From Putridiphycobacter sp965230485 (GTDB lineage: Bacteria; Bacteroidota; Bacteroidia; Flavobacteriales_D; Crocinitomicaceae): a stretch of DNA of 64,000 nt. The notes under the pieces were generated by a model that was not told where the DNA came from, made no database searches, and worked only from the letters and a program-made list of their open reading frames with translations. The stretch spans positions 3,038,001-3,102,000 of the forward strand of contig CBDDLA010000001.1 in NCBI GenBank assembly GCA_965230485.1, in the 5' to 3' direction. Of this stretch, positions 8,145 to 17,312 are shown piece by piece (positions within the stretch are counted from its first letter, which is position 1; each line of letters begins with the position of its first letter). The position numbers were made by a program, and so were the translations under genes.

Positions 8145-9662
8145 TTAGAATTCAACAGTAAACTCTACTCTTCTGTTTTCGGCTCTACCTTCAGCAGTAT
8201 CATTAGTAGCCTTTGGCTTAGTTTCACCATAACCAAATGCACTTAATCTTGAACCGTCTACACCATCCTCAATTAAATACTTTTTAACAGCAGACGCTCT
8301 GTCTTTTGATAATTGCATATTTTTATCATCATCACCTTGAGCATCAGTATGACCATCAATTCTTAATTTATAAGTAGGGTTTTCTTTCATAATGGTTGCA
8401 ACATTATGAAGAATTCCAAATGATGAACTTTTGATAATGTCTTTACCAGATTCAAATTGAATTCCCTTTAGCGCTTGTCTGAAAACTTCTTTCGTTTCTT
8501 CCTTAATTTCCGGACATCCATTATTAGAAGCCACACCTGCAATTGTCGGACATTTATCTTCTTTGTCTAAAATACCATCACCATCAGTATCCGGACAACC
8601 CTTATTCTCAGCAGGACCTTTAACGTTTGGACAGTCATCTTCTGAATCTTTGATGCCATCACCATCAGTATCTGGACAACCATTAAACTGCTCAATACCT
8701 TTTATTTCAGGACAATCATCCTCAGAGTCTATAATCCCATCACCATCAGCATCTGGGCATCCTTTAGCAGACTCTACACCTTTCACTTCAGGACAGGCAT
8801 CTTCTGAATCTTGAATGCCGTCACCATCAGTATCTGGGCATCCTTTGAACTGAGAAACCCCTGCTACTTTCGGACAAGAATCTTCATGATCTGGAATACC
8901 ATCTTTATCTGAATCCTTTGGGCAGCCATCAGAATCTACTTTCACGCCAACTGCTGTTCCAGGACATTTATCATTCTTATCAATAATACCATCATTATCT
9001 TCATCAGCGGCCTTTCCTAATAAGTATAAAACACCAATGCTATGAATCATGAATTGATCGTTACCACCTCTTACATTTTCCAAAAAATCTCTATCGTCAC
9101 TTGTTGTGTAACCATAGTTCATATTATAGTTAACTCCAATGTTATCCGTAAACATTACATCAAATCCTAAACCTGCATTTCCAGTAAAGTCAAGCCCTTT
9201 CGGTCCTGTTACTCCACTTGGAGCATTATTTTTAGAAATGTCAGCTACACCTCCTCCTACAAATATATAAGGACGGAACATACTGTTTTCTTCTAATATC
9301 ATTCCATTATTAAATTTGAATCTTAGTTGTAAACTAGATGTAAATAGGGCAGATGTAAATCCTTTTGCAGGAAAACCAAACTTATAAACCTCTGATGGGG
9401 CAATACCAGGAACATGGAATCCAAATGAACCGTAGTTTGCAGCTAACCCTAGGTTAAACATAGGACTTAAGCTATATGTGCCTGCAATTCCAACTTGTGT
9501 TCTAAAGGCTTTTCCAGTATTGAAGAAGGCTTTATTCCAATCACCATAGTAATCTGATAATCCGATATTAGCAGATAATCCAATTTTTTGCTCACTAGTT
9601 TGTCCTAAAACAATACCAAGTGATAAACAAATCATAGATAGACTGATTGTTAATTTTTTCAT
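8145..9662 (-). CDS. OmpA-family outer-membrane protein with TSP3 repeats
   Basis: A 505-residue envelope protein in three parts. A signal peptide ends near LGIVLGQ. Residues about 22-220 form an 8-stranded-type beta-barrel rich in Gly and aromatics. Next comes a calcium-binding thrombospondin type 3 region with six D-x-D-x-DGI-x-D-x-x-D-x-CP repeats. The last 110 residues form an OmpA C-terminal domain (LRIDGHTDAQGDD, LSKDRASAVKKYL, GYGETKP, NRRVEF) that binds peptidoglycan. It probably links the outer membrane to the cell wall. The barrel part is almost identical to the shorter gene just upstream (9738-10406), so a duplication has occurred. A minus-strand terminator follows. Confidence 0.92.
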   Translation of the reverse strand: MKKLTISLSMICLSLGIVLGQTSEQKIGLSANIGLSDYYGDWNKAFFNTGKAFRTQVGIAGTYSLSPMFNLGLAANYGSFGFHVPGIAPSEVYKFGFPAKGFTSALFTSSLQLRFKFNNGMILEENSMFRPYIFVGGGVADISKNNAPSGVTGPKGLDFTGNAGLGFDVMFTDNIGVNYNMNYGYTTSDDRDFLENVRGGNDQFMIHSIGVLYLLGKAADEDNDGIIDKNDKCPGTAVGVKVDSDGCPKDSDKDGIPDHEDSCPKVAGVSQFKGCPDTDGDGIQDSEDACPEVKGVESAKGCPDADGDGIIDSEDDCPEIKGIEQFNGCPDTDGDGIKDSEDDCPNVKGPAENKGCPDTDGDGILDKEDKCPTIAGVASNNGCPEIKEETKEVFRQALKGIQFESGKDIIKSSSFGILHNVATIMKENPTYKLRIDGHTDAQGDDDKNMQLSKDRASAVKKYLIEDGVDGSRLSAFGYGETKPKATNDTAEGRAENRRVEFTVEF

Positions 9663-10440
9663 AGTATAATTTATTTAAAGTTGTTCTTAGCAATTGTAAT
9701 GCTAAAATGGTTAACGTAAGTACATTTCGACACCAAGTTAATCTTGACTCGAGGCTTTTCCTAATAGATATAAAACACCAATGCTGTGAATCATGAATTG
9801 ATCATTACCACCTCTTACATTTTCTAAAAAATCTCTATCGTCACTTGTAGTATAACCATAGTTCATGTTATAATTAACTCCAATGTTATCCGTAAACATT
9901 ACATCAAATCCTAAACCTGCATTTCCAGTAAAGTCAAGCCCTTTCGGTCCTGTTACTCCGCTTGGAGCATTATTTTGAGAAATGTCGGCTACGCCTCCTC
10001 CTACAAATATATAAGGACGGAACATGCTGTTTTCTTCTAATATCATTCCATTATTAAATTTGAATCTTAGTTGTAAACTAGATGTAAATAGGGTAGATGT
10101 AAATCCTTTTGCAGGAAAACCAAACTTATAAACCTCTGATGGGGCAATACCAGGAACATGGAATCCAAATGAACCGTAGTTTGCAGCTAACCCTAGGTTA
10201 AACATAGGACTTAAACTATATGTGCCTGCAATTCCAACCTGCGTTCTATAGGCTTTTCCAGTATTAAAGAAGGCGTTATTCCAATCACCGTAGTAATCAG
10301 ATAGCCCGATATTAGCAGATAATCCAATTTTTTGATCACTAGTTTGTCCTAAAACAATACCAAGTGATAAACAAATCATAGATAGACTGGCTATTAATTT
10401 TTTCATAGTATAGGTTTTTAAATTTAAATTGTTCTTGGCA
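9010..10440 (-). repeat. Tandem duplication of a promoter-barrel segment
   Basis: The segment carrying the upstream region and barrel domain of the OmpA gene (about 9016-9720) is repeated at about 9757-10440. Protein copies differ at about seven of the first 217 residues, and the spacers upstream of both ATGs also share blocks (TTGTTCTT, GGTTAAC). Homology fades at the LGKA codons, just where the TSP3 region begins in the long copy. Confidence 0.9.
9738..10406 (-). CDS. Barrel-only paralog of the OmpA-family protein
   Basis: A 222-residue protein with signal peptide and the same beta-barrel domain as the downstream 505-residue gene, about 97% identical by eye over 217 residues. It ends at LGKASSQD, exactly where the long copy continues into its TSP3 repeats, so the calcium-binding and peptidoglycan-binding parts are absent. 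The frame is intact and codons look normal, so it may be a functional free barrel and not a pseudogene. The gap to the next gene is 75 bases. It could also arise by recombination of an ancestral full-length copy. Expression is not known. Confidence 0.88.
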   Translation of the reverse strand: MKKLIASLSMICLSLGIVLGQTSDQKIGLSANIGLSDYYGDWNNAFFNTGKAYRTQVGIAGTYSLSPMFNLGLAANYGSFGFHVPGIAPSEVYKFGFPAKGFTSTLFTSSLQLRFKFNNGMILEENSMFRPYIFVGGGVADISQNNAPSGVTGPKGLDFTGNAGLGFDVMFTDNIGVNYNMNYGYTTSDDRDFLENVRGGNDQFMIHSIGVLYLLGKASSQD

Positions 10441-10494
10441 ACAAGGAATGCCAGTTAGGTTAACATAATTTTTACACTAAGTTAAAAAAAAACT

Positions 10495-11532
10495 TCACTT
10501 TACTATAAGAATGTCCAGATAAATCGGAAGATGATCGGAATAGCCTCCCAAGTATTTGTAACCATTATAGGTTCTAAAAGGTTTTTTACCAAAACCAGTT
10601 TGTTCATCATCAACCAACAAATTATTGCTGTATATATGCGCCAATTCTAGTTTAGTGTGTAATTTGGTTTTTGAAAAAAGTAGAGGTTGGTTAACAATAA
10701 ATTGATCTAAAATATGCCATTCACTTTTATATTTATTAGTTCCTATATCTTTTTCATACTGCCAAATTAAGTTGACGAGATCATTTTCATTTAGATCAGA
10801 AGTGTCTTTTTTGGCGGCTAAAATATTTTGCATACTCTCATCCGAAGGGGAGTCATTGAAATCTCCTAGTGCAATAATTTTAGCGCTAGGGTTATGATTT
10901 TGAATTGAGTCAAATTTTGATTTTAATACTGAGGCCGCAAAGTTACGTTTTGGTTTTGTCGCTAATTCTCCACCATACCTTGATGGCCAGTGATTGACAA
11001 AACAATGCAAAGTATCATCACCTACTCTTCCTTTTATATAAAGAATATCCCTAGTGGCATATGACGAATTAGGAAAACTTAAAGTAAATGCATGATGATA
11101 CTCATATAGAAAATATGTTGGACGATAAAGGAAGGCAACATCTATTCCCCGACTATCTCCGCTTTCTTGATGAATTATTTCATAGTTAAAATTTTTTAGC
11201 GGAGAGTTGTGTACTAAATCTCTCAAACATTGCAAATTTTCAACTTCACATAATCCAATAATGGCTGGCGGTTCCCATTTGCCAATCGCAATAATATTTT
11301 GAGCAATTTGGGTTATTTTTTTTTGATACTTTGCATAGTTCCAATACCTAGCACCCTCTTTTGTAAATTCATCATCATTTTTTAAAGAATCATTATTCGG
11401 GTGAAAAAGATTTTCGACATTATAAAACATGATGCGTATACCTGAAGAATCTAATTGAGGGTTTTGGGAAAAACAAAAAAAGCCTGACCATAAAATTAGA
11501 GCCAGGCAAAAATATGAAAGTTTATTATTCAT
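10495..11532 (-). CDS. Secreted endonuclease/exonuclease/phosphatase family protein
   Basis: A 345-residue exported protein with signal peptide ending near FFCFSQ. The EEP fold is shown by its ordered motifs: MFYNVENLF (metal-binding Asn/Glu), IGLCEVEN, SRGIDVAFLYRP, CFVNHWPSR, ALGDFNDSPSDE and the terminal YSDHLPIYLDI with catalytic Asp-His. Family members are nucleases, phospholipases or phosphoesterases. The exported form in Bacteroidota may act on extracellular DNA or phosphoesters, but the substrate cannot be told. The start lies 2 bases after the stop of the SPFH gene, so both genes are cotranscribed. Confidence 0.9.
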   Translation of the reverse strand: MNNKLSYFCLALILWSGFFCFSQNPQLDSSGIRIMFYNVENLFHPNNDSLKNDDEFTKEGARYWNYAKYQKKITQIAQNIIAIGKWEPPAIIGLCEVENLQCLRDLVHNSPLKNFNYEIIHQESGDSRGIDVAFLYRPTYFLYEYHHAFTLSFPNSSYATRDILYIKGRVGDDTLHCFVNHWPSRYGGELATKPKRNFAASVLKSKFDSIQNHNPSAKIIALGDFNDSPSDESMQNILAAKKDTSDLNENDLVNLIWQYEKDIGTNKYKSEWHILDQFIVNQPLLFSKTKLHTKLELAHIYSNNLLVDDEQTGFGKKPFRTYNGYKYLGGYSDHLPIYLDILIVK

Positions 11533-11534
11533 TA

Positions 11535-12485
11535 CTAATCAATAGCTGATGACCTATCTGTATGATCATCCTCAGAAGCCTCCTTAAGTTTGGCTCCAAC
11601 CAGAGTTCCATTAACTATTTGCTGTTGAAAATCGGCCATGGCACTTGGAGAATGAGGAATTAAAATTGAGCTATTTTTTCCATTCGCGCCAATATTATTA
11701 AGTGTGTCAAAGTATTGAGTTAATAAAACAAATTGCATGACTTCTTCATGTGTAATAGACTTTAGGGATTTTTGAAAGTCCTCAACAGATTCTTTAAATC
11801 CGCGAACTATCTCTAAGCGTTGTTGTGCAATACCTTCCCCCGATAATCTTTTTGATTCCGCATCTGCTTCTGCTGCTTTAACTACTCTTATTTTAGAAGC
11901 CTCAGCTTCTTCCATAGTGGCTTCTTTATCTCTCTTTGCAGCATTAATCTTATTCATTGAATCTTTTACCAATGCATCCGGATCAATGTCAGTTATTAAC
12001 GCTTTAACTATACTGTATCCATACTCATCCATTGAGTCAGCAAGGTTTTTCCTAACAGCAATAGCAATATCATCTTTTTTAGCAAAAACATCATCTAATT
12101 CCATTTTAGGCACCTCTGCCCTGACATCATCAAAAATGTAGGATGCAATTTGGTGTCTTGCATTATCTAAGGCATAAAATGAATCCCACAGTTTGTCGCT
12201 CATGACTTGAAACTGAACAGAAACCCTTAATTGAACAAAAACGTCATCTCGTGTTTTAGTTTCTACATCTACGTCTAATTGCTGGACACGCATATTAATT
12301 ACTCCAGCCTTAGAATCTATAAACGGAATGATTAAACCCAACCCTGGACCCGCCATTTTCTGAAACTTCCCTAATCGTTGTATCACGTAATATGTACGTT
12401 CCTGCACTAAAATAACTGCTTTAAAAATTAAGACTAATAAAATTAGTCCTCCAACTCCGTACATTACTAACTCTTCCTGATTCAT
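11535..12485 (-). CDS. SPFH/band 7 domain membrane protein
   Basis: A 316-residue protein with one N-terminal membrane segment (VGGLILLVLIFKAVILV), then the band-7/SPFH domain beginning RTYYVIQRLGKFQKMAGPGL. A charged helical coiled-coil follows, with many Ala, Glu and Lys residues around EEAEASKIRVVKAAEADAESKR. Such proteins oligomerise into membrane microdomain scaffolds and often modulate proteases. The absence of an adjacent NfeD or HflK gene means a specific subfamily is not assigned. It is followed after 2 bases by the secreted EEP gene and is divergent from fabD. Confidence 0.88.
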   Translation of the reverse strand: MNQEELVMYGVGGLILLVLIFKAVILVQERTYYVIQRLGKFQKMAGPGLGLIIPFIDSKAGVINMRVQQLDVDVETKTRDDVFVQLRVSVQFQVMSDKLWDSFYALDNARHQIASYIFDDVRAEVPKMELDDVFAKKDDIAIAVRKNLADSMDEYGYSIVKALITDIDPDALVKDSMNKINAAKRDKEATMEEAEASKIRVVKAAEADAESKRLSGEGIAQQRLEIVRGFKESVEDFQKSLKSITHEEVMQFVLLTQYFDTLNNIGANGKNSSILIPHSPSAMADFQQQIVNGTLVGAKLKEASEDDHTDRSSAID

Positions 12486-12594
12486 ATGTTTATATATTAT
12501 ATTAGTTTAAAGTTACAAAAAAAAGAGATATCAATTTTTAGTTTTATATTTTGAATCACAAAGCCAAAAGAAAGATGGTTTTTCCAAATTATAT

Positions 12595-12602
12595 TACTTT
12601 TG
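12595..12602 (+). promoter_or_regulatory. -7 box for fabD
   Basis: TACTTTTG, an exact TAnnTTTG match, ends 18 bases before the fabD ATG. The -33 element is not clear. Confidence 0.55.
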
Positions 12603-12620
12603 TGCACTAAAATTTTATAT

Positions 12621-13508
12621 ATGAAAGCATATGTTTTTCCTGGACAAGGAGCACAGTTTATCGGCATGGGTAAAGATTTATATGACAACTCTGATCTTGC
12701 AAAATCCTTATTTAATCAGGCGAATGAAATATTAGGATTTGACATTACTGACATTATGTTTAATGGAACTGATGAACAATTAAAAGAAACCAAAGTGACT
12801 CAGCCAGCCATCTTTTTACATTCGGTAATATTAGCGGAAGTTTTAGGTGACGATTTTACACCAGAAATGGTGGCAGGTCATTCCCTGGGGGAGTTATCAG
12901 CATTAGTTGCAAATAAAGTACTGAATTTTGAAGATGGACTAAGATTGGTTTCAAAGCGGGCATTAGCCATGCAAAAGGCTTGTGAAGCGGAACCATCTAC
13001 AATGGCAGCTATACTAGGTTTGGATGATTCTGTTGTTGAATCAGTTTGTAAAGCAATTGATGGGGTAGTGGTAGCTGCAAATTATAACTGTCCTGGACAA
13101 CTAGTAATTTCAGGAAGTACCGAAGCCATTGATAAAGCTTGCGAAGTATTAATTGAAAAAGGGGCGAGACGTGCTTTAAAATTACCAGTTGGTGGTGCTT
13201 TTCATTCGCCTTTAATGGAACCAGCTAGAGCTGAATTAGCTGCTGCAATAGAAAATACAGAATTTAGCAGTCCAATTTGTCCAATTTATCAAAATGTGAC
13301 GGCTAATGCTGTAACCGATCCATCTGAAATTAAGTCTAATTTAATAGCGCAGTTAACAGCACCAGTCCGGTGGACTCAAACTATGAATCAAATGATTGCT
13401 GATGGATGCAGCGAAGTTGTAGAGGTAGGACCTGGTAAGGTGCTACAAGGTCTTTTCAAAAAGGTAGATAGACAGTTCCAAACTTCAAGTGCAAATTTTG
13501 AAGCCTAA
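12621..13508 (+). CDS. fabD: Malonyl CoA-ACP transacylase
   Basis: Transfers malonyl from CoA to acyl carrier protein in fatty acid synthesis. The 295-residue protein starts at the ATG at 12621; an upstream in-frame TTG-type extension would overlap the promoter. It has the AFPGQGAQ-like start (VFPGQGAQF), the nucleophile elbow GHSLGE with Ser88, and the catalytic His195 in GAFHSPLM. The C-terminal VEVGPGKVLQGL motif is also present. The gene is followed by a small rhodanese gene and a shared terminator. It stands alone, outside the usual fab cluster, as is frequent in Bacteroidota. Confidence 0.97.
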   Translation: MKAYVFPGQGAQFIGMGKDLYDNSDLAKSLFNQANEILGFDITDIMFNGTDEQLKETKVTQPAIFLHSVILAEVLGDDFTPEMVAGHSLGELSALVANKVLNFEDGLRLVSKRALAMQKACEAEPSTMAAILGLDDSVVESVCKAIDGVVVAANYNCPGQLVISGSTEAIDKACEVLIEKGARRALKLPVGGAFHSPLMEPARAELAAAIENTEFSSPICPIYQNVTANAVTDPSEIKSNLIAQLTAPVRWTQTMNQMIADGCSEVVEVGPGKVLQGLFKKVDRQFQTSSANFEA

Positions 13509-13549
13509 CTTAAAAACAAGTATTTTTCACACTTAAAAGAATAAAAAAG

Positions 13550-13855
13550 ATGGAAATTTTAAGCCAAGACGCATTTATGAAAATGATAGAGAGTAAAGAA
13601 GATATTACTATAATAGATGTAAGAACCGAAGAGGAAATTGCTGAGGGAATGATTAAAGGTGCTCATCACCATGATATATATAATCCAGACTTTATGGATA
13701 AAATTGATGAGCTGGATAAGTCAAAAACCTACGTGATGGTATGCAGGAGTGGCACCAGAAGTGGTCAGGCTTGCATGCAAATGATGGGACTTGGTTTTGA
13801 AAAATTGTATAATCTTGAAGGAGGAATGATGAATTGGTCAGGTGAAACAATATAA
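13550..13855 (+). CDS. Single-domain rhodanese-like protein
   Basis: A 101-residue cytoplasmic rhodanese domain. It has the IIDVRTEEEIAEGMIKGA opening (CH2-type motif with the conserved Asp-Arg) and an active-site loop CRSGTRSG with catalytic Cys65. The six-residue loop is of the sulfurtransferase type, so it could carry persulfide sulfur. It ends with the usual GGMMNW segment. The gene is 41 bases after fabD and ends in a strong terminator. The physiological acceptor is unknown. Confidence 0.9.
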   Translation: MEILSQDAFMKMIESKEDITIIDVRTEEEIAEGMIKGAHHHDIYNPDFMDKIDELDKSKTYVMVCRSGTRSGQACMQMMGLGFEKLYNLEGGMMNWSGETI

Positions 13856-13873
13856 TATTTAATGTCTTTAAAG

Positions 13874-13905
13874 AAAGCCATTCTGACTTAAGAATGGCTT
13901 TTTTG
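13874..13905 (+). terminator. Terminator after fabD-rhodanese
   Basis: Perfect 10 bp stem (AAGCCATTCT / AGAATGGCTT) with a six-base loop and a following T tract, 19 bases after the rhodanese stop. Confidence 0.93.
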
Positions 13906-13970
13906 TTTACATTAATTTAATATTTAGGAAATAATATAATTTCTATCTCATTAGCTTATGAATTATTATT

Positions 13971-13978
13971 TATATTTG
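13971..13978 (+). promoter_or_regulatory. -7 box for the feo operon
   Basis: TATATTTG, an exact TAnnTTTG match, ends 15 bases before the feoA ATG. No evident iron-repressor operator was recognised around it. Confidence 0.55.
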
Positions 13979-13993
13979 TTCTAAATAAAGATA

Positions 13994-14221
13994 ATGTTAG
14001 TTCCGCTTGACAATTTCAAGACTCAAATTTCCACAAAAATAGTAGAAATAAATAGTGATGACTTTTCGGTTAAATTGGCAGAGCTAGGTATTTTGCCGGG
14101 TGTAGAATTATCTGTTCAGAACCGAGCGCCTTTTAAAGGGCCATTATCTCTATTAGTCAATGGTTCCAAGGTGATGATAAGATATGCTGAAGCTAGTTTT
14201 ATTTTAGTTGAAGCAGTTTGA
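13994..14221 (+). CDS. feoA: Ferrous iron transport protein FeoA
   Basis: A 75-residue SH3-like cytoplasmic protein that works with FeoB. It shows the FeoA pattern, with LAELGILPGVELSVQNRAPFKGPLSLLVNGS (the conserved Leu-Gly-x-x-Pro-Gly turn) and a final MIRYAEASFILV strand carrying the usual Arg. It is the first gene of an operon; the feoB start lies one base after its stop. The whole unit takes up Fe2+ under reducing or iron-poor conditions. Confidence 0.93.
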   Translation: MLVPLDNFKTQISTKIVEINSDDFSVKLAELGILPGVELSVQNRAPFKGPLSLLVNGSKVMIRYAEASFILVEAV

Positions 14222-14222
14222 A

Positions 14223-16295
14223 ATGAAACCAGATTCCATAAAAATAGCACTATTAGGCAACCCAAATATTGGTAAAACAACTTTATTTAATTTTTTGTGT
14301 GGCTTAAATCAAAAAACTGGAAATTATGCTGGAGTCACGGTTGACCAAGTAAAGGGTTATATAACGCACCAACAAAATTCTCTCGAAATTATTGATTTAC
14401 CAGGAGTGAATAGCATCTACCCAGAATCTGAAGATGAAAGGGTTGTATTTAATTATTTAACCCAAAAAAATCATGAAGACTTACCTGATAAGATAATCGT
14501 GGTTATTTCCGCGCTAAATTTTAAGCGTAATCTGTATTTATTTCACCAAATAAAAGATTTAGAGCTACCCATTATTTTGGCGGTTAATATGCTTGATACT
14601 GCTGAAAAAAGAGGGATCTCAATAAATTTGGAGTTACTTCGTCAAACAGTGGGGTGTCCTGTTGTTGGAATCTCAGCTAAAACAGGTGAAGGGATTGAAG
14701 ATTTAAAGAACTTATTGGTTAAAAAAGATATTTCTACTTCCAGTTCTTTAATCACTGATTATTTGGTTGACATTGATAAAGATATATTTTCTGGCTCAGC
14801 TGAGCAGAATGGTTACAAAAAGCCCTACGAATATTTTGTAAAGCTGGTTTTCAATAAAGAAGAATCAATCATTAAGTCATTGGCAGGTGATGAGGCAAGC
14901 GCCAAGAAATTGAGGATAAATGAGTCTATTTTACGCTATAAAACAATCAACAGGTATCTTTTAAACGTCTATGCCGAAGATAGAGCCAATGCAAAAGATT
15001 TTTCCAACAAATTAGATAAAGTGCTAATGCATCCGGTGTGGGGATATATTGTTTTCTTAACAATTATGCTGATCGTTTTTCAATCTATTTTTTCTTTAGC
15101 TGAGTATCCAATGGGTTGGATTGATAATATAATGGATAGGTTTTCAAATTTAGTTCATGAACTTTTACCATCTGGAAAATTGAATGAACTTTTAGCAAAA
15201 GGCATAATTCCAGGTATTCAAGGCGTGATTATATTCGTTCCTCAAATTGCCATTTTATTCTTCTTTTTTTCTCTGTTGGAACAAAGCGGTTACATGACCA
15301 GGATCGTGTTTTTAATGGATAAATTAATGCAAAAATTCGGGATGTCTGGAAAAAGTGTTGTGCCACTTATTTCGGGTATGGCTTGTGCCATTCCTGCTAT
15401 TATGTCTACACGAACAATAGAAAATAGCAAAGAAAGATTAATAACAATATTAGTGACGCCTTTGGTAACATGTTCTGCAAGATTGCCGGTTTATAGCATT
15501 CTGATTAGTATTGTTGTTCCAGATGTTTTTTATGGCCCCATAGGTTTGCAAGGTACTGCTATGCTGGGGATGTATTTTTTAGGGGCGATTACATCTCTTA
15601 TTGCGGGCTGGATATTTAAAAAAATACTTAAGAGCGTTAAAAAAAGTGTTCTAGCGCTTGAAGTACCAAGGTATATTTTACCTTCTTTTAGGAATGTAGC
15701 TATTAGTGTGTGGACAAATTCGTTTGCTTTTATTAAAAATGCAGGCCTTATTATTGTTGCTACTTCGATTATACTTTTTTTTCTCGGAACAAATGGTGGG
15801 GCAGAATTTAAAAAAGAGAGTGAGTATACAGAACTTAATTATCCATCATTAAGTATTGCAGAATTAAATTACAAAAAAGCCAATGAACGTCTTGAAAATT
15901 CATATTTAGGATCCGTAGGTAAAACGATTGAACCTCTTATTGAGCCCTTAGGTTATGATTGGAAGGTAGGTATTGCTTTGATATCATCATTAGCAGCACG
16001 CGAAGTATTTACCACAACTTTAAAGGTAATTTATAGCATTGCAGAGTCAGAAGATTCGAAAGGGACTGCTGAACAAATGAAAAAGGAAATAAATAGTAAT
16101 ACAGGGAAGCCTACTTTTGGAATTGCATCAGGGATTAGTTTACTGCTCTTTTATGCTTTTGCGCTACAATGCTTTAGTACTGTAGCGGTAACATATAAAG
16201 AAACCAAATCCATTAAGTGGACCAGTATTCAATTTGCTTACATGGGAATTTTGGCCTACTTTGCTGCCTTAATAGCTTACCAAATATTAATATGA
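14223..16295 (+). CDS. feoB: Ferrous iron transporter FeoB
   Basis: A 690-residue GTP-driven Fe2+ permease of the inner membrane. The N-terminal G domain has G1 GNPNIGKT (residues 12-19), G3 DLPG and G4 NMLD, followed by a helical GDI-type linker. The membrane part contains two Gate motifs with the expected conserved Cys (SGMACAIPAIMSTR and TPLVTCSARLPVYSIL). A TTG at 14208 could extend the N-terminus, but the ATG at 14223 is better placed, one base after the feoA stop. A small Cys-rich membrane peptide overlaps its end by ATGA. The operon order is typical for Bacteroidota. Confidence 0.97.
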   Translation: MKPDSIKIALLGNPNIGKTTLFNFLCGLNQKTGNYAGVTVDQVKGYITHQQNSLEIIDLPGVNSIYPESEDERVVFNYLTQKNHEDLPDKIIVVISALNFKRNLYLFHQIKDLELPIILAVNMLDTAEKRGISINLELLRQTVGCPVVGISAKTGEGIEDLKNLLVKKDISTSSSLITDYLVDIDKDIFSGSAEQNGYKKPYEYFVKLVFNKEESIIKSLAGDEASAKKLRINESILRYKTINRYLLNVYAEDRANAKDFSNKLDKVLMHPVWGYIVFLTIMLIVFQSIFSLAEYPMGWIDNIMDRFSNLVHELLPSGKLNELLAKGIIPGIQGVIIFVPQIAILFFFFSLLEQSGYMTRIVFLMDKLMQKFGMSGKSVVPLISGMACAIPAIMSTRTIENSKERLITILVTPLVTCSARLPVYSILISIVVPDVFYGPIGLQGTAMLGMYFLGAITSLIAGWIFKKILKSVKKSVLALEVPRYILPSFRNVAISVWTNSFAFIKNAGLIIVATSIILFFLGTNGGAEFKKESEYTELNYPSLSIAELNYKKANERLENSYLGSVGKTIEPLIEPLGYDWKVGIALISSLAAREVFTTTLKVIYSIAESEDSKGTAEQMKKEINSNTGKPTFGIASGISLLLFYAFALQCFSTVAVTYKETKSIKWTSIQFAYMGILAYFAALIAYQILI

Positions 16296-16417
16296 TACAA
16301 GAGGTTTTAGTCTTTATAATTTTTTTAGGTGCAGTTTTTTATCTTCTGTTTCATTTTTTCAGTAAGAAAAAAACGAAAAAGGCCTGCGGGAATGATACCT
16401 GTGGATGTTCCGAATAA
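16292..16417 (+). CDS. FeoB-associated Cys-rich membrane protein
   Basis: A 41-residue peptide overlapping the feoB stop by four bases (ATGA). It has one N-terminal membrane helix (VLVFIIFLGAVFYLLFHFF), a lysine cluster, then a Cys-rich tail ACGNDTCGCSE. This matches the short FeoB-associated Cys-rich proteins that take the place of FeoC in many Bacteroidota and Firmicutes. A role as metal relay or FeoB partner is inferred. It is contained in a longer, wrong-start reading frame beginning at 16217. Confidence 0.88.
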   Translation: MIQEVLVFIIFLGAVFYLLFHFFSKKKTKKACGNDTCGCSE

Positions 16418-16418
16418 A

Positions 16419-17312
16419 TTATTTCTTAATAGGAACAACAGAATAACCCTGATCTTTAAGTAACGAAATCAGCCCGTTTTCTTCAAAGAGATGGGCTGCA
16501 CCAACCGCAATAAAACATGATTTTTTTTGTAATGCTCCGTCCAATTTTGGAATCCAATTCTTGTTTCTATTCGTTAAGAAAATATCTTCATACTTTAAGA
16601 ATTCGGGTGACTGTTCTTTCATCAAAGGAATTAACTCATCAACCTTCTGTTCGCTATATAGGGATTGTAATTTTTCAAAGTCTGATTTGTCACCTTCATA
16701 GTTTTCGAGACTTTCAATAATCATAGTTGCCATCTCATTGTGAGGAATCATATCGAAAAAACTCACCTGCTCTTTAAAAGTCTCTAAGCCAATTAACTCT
16801 ATGTTATTTTCACGAGCCATGCTCATAATGTTGAGGTCATATGATTCGGCATCTTGCTCAAAATAGTCTTGCACTATAGATTGAAATAAGAAAAATGGCT
16901 TAAAATTATTATACATACTAATAAATTTGGTTTTACTCATATCAAATTCTTTTTTGTAAAAGTGAATTAACGTTTGCCAATCTTTATCTGTAAATATATC
17001 TTGTAACTTTTTATCTTTCATGGTCATTAATAGCATTGCTTGAACAGGGTTCGGCATGCTGCCAAGTTCCATAATAATAGCTTCAGAAGAATTAATAATA
17101 TGATTTAAGTTATTTGAGAAATCATAGTATTTTTTATTAATTAAGTGCATAGTACCAAACATATAACTGGTCGGTTGGCCATCTTTCTTAATTTCCCACA
17201 AAAGTGAATTTTGGTTATCGATATAGGTCGGAACAAATTGATTTTGACAACCTGTAAATAAAGCAATTAAAAAGAGTAACGGGTAAAATATAGATATGCT
17301 TTTTCGTTTCAT
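16419..17312 (-). CDS. TraB/GumN family lipoprotein
   Basis: A 297-residue predicted lipoprotein; the lipobox F-T-G-C places Cys22 as the lipidated residue. The TraB/GumN (Tiki-like) domain shows SYMFGTMHLINKKY, the conserved SEAIIMELGSM and the C-terminal CFIAVGAAHLFEENGLISLL, with the two GxxH-type segments expected for the metal site. Eukaryotic Tiki members are metalloproteases; the bacterial function is not settled. It is the last gene of a three-gene minus-strand operon; its start overlaps the upstream methyltransferase by 4 bases. A second, much larger TraB/GumN protein occurs at 35740-39351. Confidence 0.88.
   Translation of the reverse strand: MKRKSISIFYPLLFLIALFTGCQNQFVPTYIDNQNSLLWEIKKDGQPTSYMFGTMHLINKKYYDFSNNLNHIINSSEAIIMELGSMPNPVQAMLLMTMKDKKLQDIFTDKDWQTLIHFYKKEFDMSKTKFISMYNNFKPFFLFQSIVQDYFEQDAESYDLNIMSMARENNIELIGLETFKEQVSFFDMIPHNEMATMIIESLENYEGDKSDFEKLQSLYSEQKVDELIPLMKEQSPEFLKYEDIFLTNRNKNWIPKLDGALQKKSCFIAVGAAHLFEENGLISLLKDQGYSVVPIKK

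Noticed and set aside
8563..8814. Ser/Pro-rich 83-codon plus-strand frame
   Set aside because: It is the antisense reading of the TSP3 repeats in the OmpA-family gene; the periodic composition is a mirror of the Asp-Gly repeats.
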